From contig JALSMF010000469.1 of NCBI GenBank assembly GCA_026987795.1, positions 1 to 5,854 on the forward strand: a DNA stretch of 5,854 nucleotides, read 5' to 3'. Made by a program: the position numbers and the translations under genes. Shown one piece after another: positions 1-5,854 of the stretch; position 1 is the first letter of the stretch; every line of letters begins with the position of its first letter. The notes under the pieces were generated by a model that worked only from the letters and a program-made list of their open reading frames with translations, was not told where the DNA came from and made no database searches. This stretch comes from Bacteroidales bacterium. GTDB taxonomy: Bacteria; Bacteroidota; Bacteroidia; Bacteroidales; JAADGE01.

Positions 1-776
1 AATTTATCGGCTTTATACCTTGTTCCGTCTTTACAAATACATTCCTTAATTATATTACCTTCCGAAACAATCTCAATAACTTCTTTTTTTGTTAAAATAT
101 TTCCGCCGGTTGAAATTATTTTTCGGGTAATAATATCAATAAATTGCCGCGTGCCTCCCGTAAACGTTCCTGCAGATTGCATAAAAGACCCTGTAATTGC
201 CGCATACAAATAGAGTGATGTTTTTTCTGAATCATATCCGCACAGTAAAGCATTATATTTCAGCAAATTTATTAATTCTTTATTAGTTGTCAGGCTGTTT
301 AAAAAAGGTTCTGCTCCTTCGCCGAGATAATTATATAAGTTTGTATTATCATAGATATTGTTAATTGTCAGCCTCGAATTTATTTCTTTAATTTTTTCAA
401 TAAACTTTAAAATATTTTCTTTTTCTTTCGGAAAATAACCGGATATTTCTTTATAAAACTTATAATAATTATTTGGTATTTTATATACTTTTTTATCGGT
501 TACAAGTTCAAATGCCGGAATATCACTGATTTCTATATCTTCAATACCGAAAATTCTGAATAACTCATATTGTATCTGCCCCTTTTTATAAGCCCCGAAA
601 AAATTCATTCCGGTTTCCTGCATAATGCCTTTTCTCTTAAACGGTTGAATCATTCCTCCGGGAGTTGTATTTTTTTCCAAAACACAAACTTTCAAGCCCT
701 TTTTACTCAATAAAGAGGCTGATAATAAGCCGCTTAGACCGGCACCTATAATTATAATATCATATTTTTTTGTCAT
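1..776 (-). CDS. Phytoene desaturase / retinol saturase-like FAD-dependent oxidoreductase (partial, C-terminus beyond left edge)
   Basis: The first 258 codons of a leftward gene are visible; the frame is open to the window edge, so the C-terminal part is missing. The start is the ATG complementary to 774-776. Residues 5-16 are a Rossmann FAD-binding motif (hydrophobic strand, then G11-A-G-L-S-G16). E34 ends the second strand, where it would bind the ribose of FAD, and P39-G40-G41 follows, as is usual in the amine oxidase/CrtI superfamily. A central GTFTGGTRQF segment (203-212) followed by GGNILTKKEV resembles the substrate-domain-to-FAD return found in CrtI and bacterial RetSat-like proteins. 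Members of this family saturate, desaturate or isomerise polyene or isoprenoid chains; the substrate cannot be told from this sequence. No signal peptide is seen. It is divergent from the RSH gene, with its own candidate promoter. The superfamily is secure; the exact reaction is not. Confidence 0.85.
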   Translation of the reverse strand, partial: MTKKYDIIIIGAGLSGLLSASLLSKKGLKVCVLEKNTTPGGMIQPFKRKGIMQETGMNFFGAYKKGQIQYELFRIFGIEDIEISDIPAFELVTDKKVYKIPNNYYKFYKEISGYFPKEKENILKFIEKIKEINSRLTINNIYDNTNLYNYLGEGAEPFLNSLTTNKELINLLKYNALLCGYDSEKTSLYLYAAITGSFMQSAGTFTGGTRQFIDIITRKIISTGGNILTKKEVIEIVSEGNIIKECICKDGTRYKADK

Positions 777-779
777 TTG

Positions 780-801
780 TTTTTTGTTTTCTTACAAAAA
801 A
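780..801 (-). repeat. A/T inverted repeat in the leader of the oxidoreductase gene
   Basis: TTTTTTGT (780-787) and ACAAAAAA (794-801) are perfect 8-bp arms around a 6-nt loop, lying between the candidate -7 box and the ATG of the leftward gene. In RNA this would be a weak, almost pure A-U hairpin near the start codon. In such AT-rich DNA it may be chance; no function is claimed. Confidence 0.25.
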
Positions 802-809
802 TAAACAGA

Positions 810-817
810 CAAATGTA
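810..817 (-). promoter_or_regulatory. Candidate Bacteroidota -7 promoter element for the leftward oxidoreductase
   Basis: The minus strand reads TACATTTG here, an exact match to the Bacteroidota sigma-ABfr -7 consensus TAnnTTTG. Transcription would begin a few bases downstream, giving a leader of roughly 30 nt before the ATG at 776. No clear TTTG-type -33 element is seen about 19 bp upstream, so the site may be weak, or it may be chance. Confidence 0.45.
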
Positions 818-853
818 TTTATAAAAAAATAAGATAAATTAAATTTTATTGAC

Positions 854-861
854 TATTTTTG
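854..861 (+). promoter_or_regulatory. Candidate Bacteroidota -7 promoter element for the RSH gene
   Basis: TATTTTTG matches TAnnTTTG exactly and lies 25 nt upstream of the RSH start, which would leave a leader of about 20 nt. No good -33 TTTG is present at the expected distance. It faces away from the minus-strand element at 810-817, as expected of a divergent promoter region. Similar A/T-rich strings arise by chance, hence moderate confidence. Confidence 0.45.
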
Positions 862-886
862 TAAACAATACATCAAGATTTTTGAG

Positions 887-3064
887 ATGGTAATACAATA
901 CAAGACTGATGAGCAAATTCTTAATTCCGACTTTGAAAAATTCATTTCAACCAATAAGCATCGTTTCAGAACTGAGGAAAATACCGAACTTGTAAGAAAA
1001 GCTTTCAAATTTTCGATGAAAGCTCACGAAAATATGAAACGTCAAAACGGCGAATTATATATTTCTCATTGCCTTAAAGTTGCAAAAATTGTTACGGAAA
1101 ACTTTGGCTTAGGAACAACATCAGCTGTTGCGGCTTTACTCCACGATGTCCCGATTAAGACCGAATACACTTCCGAAGATATAAATAACAGATTCGGGTC
1201 TAAGGTATTTAACATTATCGAAGGGCTTATTAAAATTAAAAATGCAGAATATTTTGAAAATAATACCGAAGCTTCAACTTTAAGACAAATATTAATTTCT
1301 GTATCAGACGATATTCGAGTAATTTTTATAAAGTTAGCAGATAAGCTTGACAATGTCAGAACCATTGATGCTCTTCCGCCGGGAAACAGAAGAAAAACAA
1401 TAAATGAAATACTTAATATTTACGCACCGATAGCCCACAGAATAGGACTTTATAACGTAAAAGACGAAATGGAAGACATTTGTATGCGTTATAATAACCC
1501 TTATATCTACCAACAAATAAAAGAAAGGTTACAGGCAACCGAAAGAGAGCGGCTGCAGTTTATTAACCGTTTCATATTGTCTCTGAAAGCAAAACTGGAA
1601 AAACATAATATCTCATGCAAAATAACAGGCAGACCAAAAACAGTTTTTTCGATATATAAAAAAATACAGAAAAAGAAAGTAAAATTTGAAGAGATATATG
1701 ACTTGTTTGCCGTAAGAATAATATTTACTCCTGAAAACACAGAAACAGAAAACTATGAAGCTCTCCGGATAGGCTCCGTTATTACGGATTTATATCCCGA
1801 AAAAAAAGAAAGAAGAAGAGATTGGTTGAAAATTCCCAAAGAAACAGGCTACAGAGCATTGCATATAACCGTTATGAGCAATGAAGGGCAATGGGTTGAG
1901 ATTCAAATACGCTCAAAAGAAATGCACGAAGCTGCCGAACACGGTTTAGCCGCACACTGGAAATACAAAGGACTTAAAGAAAAGAAATCGGAATTTGACG
2001 AAAAAGTACAAGACTTGCTGGATTATCTGGCAGAAGACAACTCTTCGGCATTAACTTTTATAGATAATCTTAAGATTAACCTCTTCAATCCGGAGATTTT
2101 TGTTTTTACACCTAAAGGAGAAATAAAAAGCCTTCCTAACGGAGCTACTGTCTTAGATTTTGCTTTCAAAATACATACCGACATTGCCCTTAAAAGTATA
2201 GCGGGAAAAGTAAACGGCAAAACCGTATCTTTAGATTATGTCCTTAAAAACGGCGACCAGGCAGAAATAATTACTACAAAAAATCAAAAACCCCAAAGAG
2301 ATTGGCTAAGTTTCGTAAAAACGCAAAGGGCAGTTTATCACTTAAAGAAGATATTCAGAGAAGAAATACAAAAAAGCATTGATAACGGCAAGAAAATAAT
2401 TGAAGGCATACTTAAAGAAAACGGAGCTGAAAATATCGAAAAGTGTAAGGAAGACTTAATTAACGAATTTCACTACAAAACTAAAGAGACATTTTTTGAA
2501 GACATAGGAGAAAATAAAATCGCTGTTGATAAACTCAAAGAAAAAATAAAAAAAATATGTTTAAAACACAAGCAAATAAAATTTTGGAACATTAAAATAC
2601 CTTTTACCGGCAGCGATAAAAAAAATACATCTGAAAAGATAAAACTTACAGATACATACACAGTCGCAGATTGTTGCAATCCCCTTCCGGGTGATGATAT
2701 TACCGGAGTTTTTGACAAAAAAACAGGCAAAATATTAATACATAAAAGTAATTGCCATACCGCGATAGCCGAGTATGCATTCGGCGAAAAAACTTTTGAT
2801 GCAAAATGGTTCTCAGAAACAAAAATATCGGTTTTAAAAGAATTTAAGTTAGAAGGGAGCCCCGGTACTGATACACTAACCAAAATTACAAAAAAATTAA
2901 TGAGCGACTATAATGTCAGTATTCAATCACTGAATTATGAGGTAAACGGTAACAAATTTATTTGTTTCTTAAAGCTTTATCTATCAGAAGAAAAACATAC
3001 AGATACTTTTATTAAAAATCTTAAAAAACTGAAAATAACAGATAAAATTGAAATAATCAGGTAA
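887..3064 (+). CDS. rel: RelA/SpoT homologue (Rel), long-type (p)ppGpp synthetase with atypical hydrolase motif
   Basis: A full-length cytosolic RSH enzyme of 725 aa, which transfers pyrophosphate from ATP to GDP or GTP to make (p)ppGpp; long RSHs often also hydrolyse it. The N-terminal HD domain (about 30-200) keeps R52 in the RxxGExYI segment, H61, H86-D87 and D152. However, the acidic pair of HDxxED is I90-K91, and the usual LHN is L154-D155-N156. The synthetase domain (about 240-360) has GRPK with R249 and K251, S255, D272 in YDLFAVR, R309-R-R-D312 in the RxKD position, G321-Y322, and E338 in EIQIR. TGS follows (about 403-465, with H430), then a helical region, the Cys-rich zinc-finger-like module (C596-C597, H619, C623) and a C-terminal ACT/RRM domain (about 645-725). 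TGS, Cys and ACT modules normally sense ribosomes and uncharged tRNA. The ATG at 887 is the only plausible start: an in-frame stop lies at 830-832 with no other start codon between. It heads the run with the Fur-family gene and purA. Synthetase activity is very likely; hydrolase activity is doubtful. Confidence 0.95.
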   Translation: MVIQYKTDEQILNSDFEKFISTNKHRFRTEENTELVRKAFKFSMKAHENMKRQNGELYISHCLKVAKIVTENFGLGTTSAVAALLHDVPIKTEYTSEDINNRFGSKVFNIIEGLIKIKNAEYFENNTEASTLRQILISVSDDIRVIFIKLADKLDNVRTIDALPPGNRRKTINEILNIYAPIAHRIGLYNVKDEMEDICMRYNNPYIYQQIKERLQATERERLQFINRFILSLKAKLEKHNISCKITGRPKTVFSIYKKIQKKKVKFEEIYDLFAVRIIFTPENTETENYEALRIGSVITDLYPEKKERRRDWLKIPKETGYRALHITVMSNEGQWVEIQIRSKEMHEAAEHGLAAHWKYKGLKEKKSEFDEKVQDLLDYLAEDNSSALTFIDNLKINLFNPEIFVFTPKGEIKSLPNGATVLDFAFKIHTDIALKSIAGKVNGKTVSLDYVLKNGDQAEIITTKNQKPQRDWLSFVKTQRAVYHLKKIFREEIQKSIDNGKKIIEGILKENGAENIEKCKEDLINEFHYKTKETFFEDIGENKIAVDKLKEKIKKICLKHKQIKFWNIKIPFTGSDKKNTSEKIKLTDTYTVADCCNPLPGDDITGVFDKKTGKILIHKSNCHTAIAEYAFGEKTFDAKWFSETKISVLKEFKLEGSPGTDTLTKITKKLMSDYNVSIQSLNYEVNGNKFICFLKLYLSEEKHTDTFIKNLKKLKITDKIEIIR

Positions 3065-3110
3065 TTGAGAATTTATTTTTCAATAAAGATATTCGTAATT
3101 ATTTGTTTTA

Positions 3111-3124
3111 TGTTAATTTTAACA
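3111..3124. repeat. Perfect inverted repeat upstream of the Fur-family gene (possible operator)
   Basis: TGTTAA-TT-TTAACA has perfect 6-bp arms and a 2-bp centre, and ends 14 bp before the regulator's ATG. Its place suits an autoregulatory operator for a dimeric Fur-family protein. It does not match the classical Fur or PerR box, and short A/T palindromes are common in DNA of this composition, so the role is inferred from position only. Confidence 0.35.
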
Positions 3125-3138
3125 ATTATTAAAAACAT

Positions 3139-3591
3139 ATGGACACAGCCGACATAACCAAAACAGTAATTGAAATTTTCACTGAATATTTAGACTCAAA
3201 AGGGCACAGAAAAACACCCGAACGTTTTGCAATTTTAGAAGAAATCTATTCACGTGAAGGACATTTCGATATCGAAACATTATATATTTCGATGAAAAAT
3301 AAAAATTATCGTGTCAGCCGAGCCACAATTTACAATACGGTAGATCTTTTACTTGACAGTAACTTAATAATAAAACATCAATTTGAAAAAAATATTGCAC
3401 AATTTGAGCGTTCATATAAATACAAACAACACGACCATTTAGTATGTGATAAATGCGGAAAAATAATAGAATTTTGCGACCCGCGGATTCAAAATATTCA
3501 GTCAACAATAAGTAAATTGATGAATTTCAAAGTAAAATACCATTCGCTTTATTTTCACGGAGTTTGCAGTGATTGTCAAAAAGACAAATAA
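3139..3591 (+). CDS. Fur-family metal-responsive transcriptional regulator
   Basis: A complete 150-aa Fur-family repressor, of normal length for the family. The N-terminal winged-helix domain (about 8-88) contains R24-K-T-P-E-R-F and the recognition helix VSRATIYNTVDLL (59-71). The C-terminal dimerisation domain has the structural Zn site C103-x2-C106 and C143-x2-C146. Likely regulatory metal ligands are H42, E90, H98, H100, E111 and H135, by comparison with E. coli Fur and B. subtilis PerR. Position 90 corresponds to Fur E81 / PerR D85; the Glu here is the Fur-type residue, which argues for iron (or another divalent metal) sensing rather than PerR-type peroxide sensing. This is inference, and Zur or another specificity is not excluded. 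It lies 74 bp after the RSH gene and 52 bp before purA on the same strand, so cotranscription is plausible, although the palindrome at 3111-3124 could mark its own control region. Its targets cannot be read from this window. Confidence 0.93.
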   Translation: MDTADITKTVIEIFTEYLDSKGHRKTPERFAILEEIYSREGHFDIETLYISMKNKNYRVSRATIYNTVDLLLDSNLIIKHQFEKNIAQFERSYKYKQHDHLVCDKCGKIIEFCDPRIQNIQSTISKLMNFKVKYHSLYFHGVCSDCQKDK

Positions 3592-3643
3592 AATTTACAA
3601 AAAATATACATTTTATAAAAATTATTAAACTTTTAAACGAATA

Positions 3644-4906
3644 ATGAAAACAGATGTTCTTTTAGGATTGCAATGGGGAGATGAAGGAAAAGGCAAAATT
3701 GTGGATGTTTTAAGTCCGGAATATGATATAATTGCACGGTTTCAGGGCGGACCTAATGCCGGTCATACACTTATTTTCAATAATCAAAAATTTGTATTGC
3801 ATCTGATACCTTCCGGTATTTTCAGAGAAAATACGACTAATGTTATAGGCGAAGGGGTTGTTTTAGACCCCGTTATTTTTGCCGAAGAAATTGAGCAAGT
3901 TGAAAAAAGCGGAAGAAACCTGTCTGAAAATCTTTTAATTGCAGAAAAAACGAATATTATACTTCCTACACACAGAATTCTTGATGCCGCAGACGAAAAC
4001 GAACTCGGTAAGTTAAAAATAGGTTCGACGGGCAAGGGGATAGGTCCTGCATATAAAGATAAGACAGGAAGAAATGCACTCAGAGTCGGTGATATTATGA
4101 TGCCTGATTTCAGGGAAAAATATAAAGCTCTTAAAAACAAACATCTGAAAAGGCTTGAGACATATAATTTTGAGTTCGGTATTAGCGAGTATGAAGAAAA
4201 ATGGTTTGAAAGCATAGAAAAATTAAAACGATTTAAGTTTATAAACGGCAGTCATTTTTTTAACGATGCACTATCCGAAGGTAAAAAAATACTTGCAGAA
4301 GGTGCACAAGGAACTTTACTTGATATAAATGCCGGCACATATCCTTTTGTTACGTCATCAACTGTTACATCGGCAGGAGTTTGCACCGGCTTGGGCATTG
4401 CACCTTCAAAAATAGGCGATGTTTACGGTATCTTTAAAGCTTACACCACACGAGTAGGCAGCGGACCGTTTCCTACCGAATTGTTTGATAACGACGGAGA
4501 AAAACTTCAGAACATAGGACATGAATACGGAGCTACTACCGGCAGAAAAAGACGTTGCGGCTGGCTTGATATGACAGCACTTAAATATGCAGTTCAAATA
4601 AACGGAGTTACGGCTCTTATAATGACCAAAGCCGACATATTATCTGAATTTGATACATTTAAAGTGTCTGAATATTATGAGCTTAACGGGAAGAAGATTA
4701 ATTATTTTCCTTACAAAATTACCTATGACCTGAAGCCTGTTTACAAAATATTTAAAGGTTGGAAAAGTAATTTGAAAAATTGCAAGTCTAAAGATGAGTT
4801 TCCTCCGGAATTCGCTGTTTTTGTAAACTATATTGAAAAAGAAACAGGTGTTCCCGTAAAAATAATTTCAACGGGAGCAGACAGAAATGACACTTTGATT
4901 TGTTAA
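3644..4906 (+). CDS. purA: Adenylosuccinate synthetase (PurA)
   Basis: PurA (EC 6.3.4.4) joins IMP and aspartate using GTP to form adenylosuccinate, the first committed step from IMP to AMP, as a cytosolic homodimer. The 420-aa protein is close to the usual family length. Visible signatures are the N-terminal GDEGKGK loop (12-18) with catalytic D13, and H41 in GPNAGHT. Next come GSTGKGIGPAYKDK (127-140) followed by R143, the position of the dimer-crossing Arg of E. coli PurA, and EGAQGTLLD (219-227). TRVGSGPFPTEL (269-280), the aspartate loop GATTGRKRRCGWLD (296-309), TKAD (328-331) for guanine recognition, and a C-terminal STGADR (409-414) complete the set. The last motif has Ala where E. 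coli PurA has Pro (STGPDR). All catalytic regions are present, so the enzyme should be active. The ATG at 3644 puts the conserved LLGLQWGDEGKGK at the usual N-terminal position. It is the last gene of the rightward run and ends 8 bp from the convergent downstream gene. Confidence 0.98.
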   Translation: MKTDVLLGLQWGDEGKGKIVDVLSPEYDIIARFQGGPNAGHTLIFNNQKFVLHLIPSGIFRENTTNVIGEGVVLDPVIFAEEIEQVEKSGRNLSENLLIAEKTNIILPTHRILDAADENELGKLKIGSTGKGIGPAYKDKTGRNALRVGDIMMPDFREKYKALKNKHLKRLETYNFEFGISEYEEKWFESIEKLKRFKFINGSHFFNDALSEGKKILAEGAQGTLLDINAGTYPFVTSSTVTSAGVCTGLGIAPSKIGDVYGIFKAYTTRVGSGPFPTELFDNDGEKLQNIGHEYGATTGRKRRCGWLDMTALKYAVQINGVTALIMTKADILSEFDTFKVSEYYELNGKKINYFPYKITYDLKPVYKIFKGWKSNLKNCKSKDEFPPEFAVFVNYIEKETGVPVKIISTGADRNDTLIC

Positions 4907-4914
4907 TCTTACGG

Positions 4915-5805
4915 TTATAATCTTGCTAAAGCCATAAATACGGCATGTAAAGAAACCGTAATAAAAAGCCATATGTTGCGAGAAGTTTCGGGACCAAACT
5001 TAAATAATTTATATTTTATTGAACCGGCATGACAAGAGGTAATACAGTCACCGCATAAAGTACAGTTGATACCCGGTTTTTTATTTTCAATATTTTCTCT
5101 GTTTAAAGCATCATACCTGCAATGACTTGTACAAACATTACACAAAGTGCAACTGTTGTCGTCAATATACATTCTGAAAGGATTGAGAAAACGAGCATAA
5201 TTTATTAAAGTTCCTACAGGGCAATAGGTAGTACAATGCATCATTTTTCCTTTTCGCCTGCTGAATAAAACTATAACAAAAATACCTATTATCCCGAAAC
5301 TGCCTCCTGCAATTGCCGCTGTTGTGTAAGAAGCCCCTGCAAGTCGCATTATTAAAGCACCGAACACAATCAGAACCATAATCGTTGCTTTAAAAGCTGT
5401 TTTATGCTTTATTTTTCCTTTTTCGGGTTTCCTTTTGGCAAGTAAATTATCTAAAGCTCCGAAATAACAAAGGTGGCTGCACCATGCCGGACCTGATAAA
5501 ACAATCGTGCTTAAAAAAAGAATTGTCATAAAACCTATTTCATATCTGTATATAGGCCCTCCTATAATCATTGCAGGAACAGGGAGGTGCAGCTTGCCGG
5601 CAGTCATTAAGAAGTTTTCAAAGCCGGAAATGCCCAAAATCAGTTGAGAAAAAAATACTGCGGAAAATAATCCCCAAGTATATTTTCTCCATTTTGCGAC
5701 ATTTGCCGGGTTGTGCATAAAATAAGCGACTACGGCACCGTACAGTGATATAAAAAATATTTCAATCCATCCTGCTCCTGCCCAAAAACGTTCCGCCAAA
5801 ATCAT
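4915..5805 (-). CDS. Polytopic membrane 4Fe-4S ferredoxin-type protein, NapH/NosR/CcoG-like
   Basis: The 296-aa protein has about six hydrophobic membrane segments (roughly 12-30, 44-66, 88-105, 139-155, 163-182 and 278-293). Between them are two CxxxC motifs, C109-SHL-C113 (followed by YFGA rather than Pro) and C191-TTY-C195-P, of the kind found at the ends of membrane helices in NapH/NosR/CcoG proteins. After the fifth segment come two ferredoxin-type 4Fe-4S motifs: C219/C222/C225/C229 and C248/C251/C254/C258. These proteins usually pass electrons between the quinone pool or a periplasmic flavoprotein and other redox centres, or help copper/heme oxidase assembly; which of these applies here is unknown. 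Basic loops (K124-K139, R183-K187) suggest the cytoplasmic side. The ATG at 5803-5805 is the only one visible, but the frame stays open to the right window edge (through 5853), so the true start may lie outside. It is convergent with purA and not part of the rel–purA run. Confidence 0.85.
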   Translation of the reverse strand: MILAERFWAGAGWIEIFFISLYGAVVAYFMHNPANVAKWRKYTWGLFSAVFFSQLILGISGFENFLMTAGKLHLPVPAMIIGGPIYRYEIGFMTILFLSTIVLSGPAWCSHLCYFGALDNLLAKRKPEKGKIKHKTAFKATIMVLIVFGALIMRLAGASYTTAAIAGGSFGIIGIFVIVLFSRRKGKMMHCTTYCPVGTLINYARFLNPFRMYIDDNSCTLCNVCTSHCRYDALNRENIENKKPGINCTLCGDCITSCHAGSIKYKLFKFGPETSRNIWLFITVSLHAVFMALARL

Positions 5806-5811
5806 TTTCTT

Positions 5812-5828
5812 TTCAACTTTAAGTTGAA
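5812..5828. repeat. 17-bp inverted repeat just upstream of the iron-sulfur membrane protein start
   Basis: TTCAACTT-T-AAGTTGAA has perfect 8-bp arms around a single central base and ends 7 bp from the assumed ATG on the minus strand. It could be an operator or leader hairpin if the gene starts at 5805. If the gene starts further right, the repeat is inside coding sequence and probably incidental. A TTTG at 5850-5853 on the minus strand could be part of a -7 promoter box cut by the window edge. Confidence 0.35.
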
Positions 5829-5854
5829 CTATTGAAAGGTTTAAGGCTACAAAT

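Noticed and set aside
2473..2883. 136-aa open frame on the minus strand inside the RSH gene
   Set aside because: It lies wholly opposite a clear full-length RSH gene, shows no recognisable motif and has shadow-like composition. The same applies to the frames at 1066-1365, 1334-1516, 1507-1740 and 2023-2220.
3065..3138. Promoter for the Fur-family gene
   Set aside because: The TTTG at 3102-3105 is not preceded by TA at the right spacing, so there is no TAnnTTTG match. Cotranscription with the RSH gene is as likely.
3592..3643. Promoter or terminator between the Fur-family gene and purA
   Set aside because: The gap is almost pure A/T with no TTTG and no GC-containing hairpin, so neither can be supported.
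3621..3645. ATTATT...AATAAT inverted repeat and TTAAAC direct repeat before purA, considered as a Fur box
   Set aside because: The arms are only 6 bp of pure A/T with a 13-bp spacer, one overlaps the start codon, and the sequence does not match a Fur consensus. This is expected by chance in such DNA.
3784..4215. 143-aa open frame on the minus strand inside purA
   Set aside because: It is antisense to conserved PurA coding sequence, Ser/Phe/Leu-rich as expected of a shadow, and has no start context or family resemblance. The frames at 3314-3508 and 4406-4597 are rejected likewise.
1..5854. Mobile element, CRISPR array, tRNA/rRNA, riboswitch or defence system
   Set aside because: No transposase, terminal repeats, spaced direct repeats, clover-leaf or known leader motif was seen. 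All long frames are accounted for by housekeeping or redox genes.

Overview
The window looks like ordinary chromosomal DNA from a member of the Bacteroidota. The DNA is visibly AT-rich. Start codons lack Shine-Dalgarno sequences and follow A/T-rich leaders. Two matches to the Bacteroidota -7 promoter element (TAnnTTTG) sit in the only divergent intergenic region. The order RSH (RelA/SpoT) – Fur-family regulator – purA is one I recall from this phylum. No mobile element, CRISPR array, tRNA or rRNA was seen.

Layout from left to right: (1) a leftward gene, cut by the left window edge, for an FAD-dependent oxidoreductase of the phytoene desaturase / retinol saturase type (1-776). (2) A 110-bp divergent promoter region (777-886). 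(3) A rightward three-gene run: a full-length RSH (p)ppGpp enzyme (887-3064), a Fur-family metalloregulator (3139-3591) and adenylosuccinate synthetase PurA (3644-4906), with gaps of 74 and 52 bp. (4) A leftward polytopic iron-sulfur membrane protein of the NapH/NosR/CcoG type (4915-5805, possibly starting further right). It converges on purA with only 8 bp between the stop codons.

The three central genes can be read together. RSH makes (p)ppGpp when amino acids or other nutrients run short. PurA commits IMP and GTP to AMP synthesis and is a known (p)ppGpp-inhibited enzyme in E. coli. The Fur-family protein lies between them and could tie the locus to metal status, although nothing in the sequence proves its targets. 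The flanking genes are redox proteins on the other strand with no obvious link to this run.

The most unusual sequence feature is in the RSH hydrolase domain. The metal-binding residues (H61, H86-D87, D152) are kept, but the acidic pair of the HDxxED motif is Ile-Lys (I90-K91), while the synthetase half looks intact. This predicts a synthetase-biased enzyme. Other second-look items are inverted repeats just upstream of the Fur gene and of the iron-sulfur membrane protein, and the unresolved start of the latter. I found no convincing previously undescribed system here.
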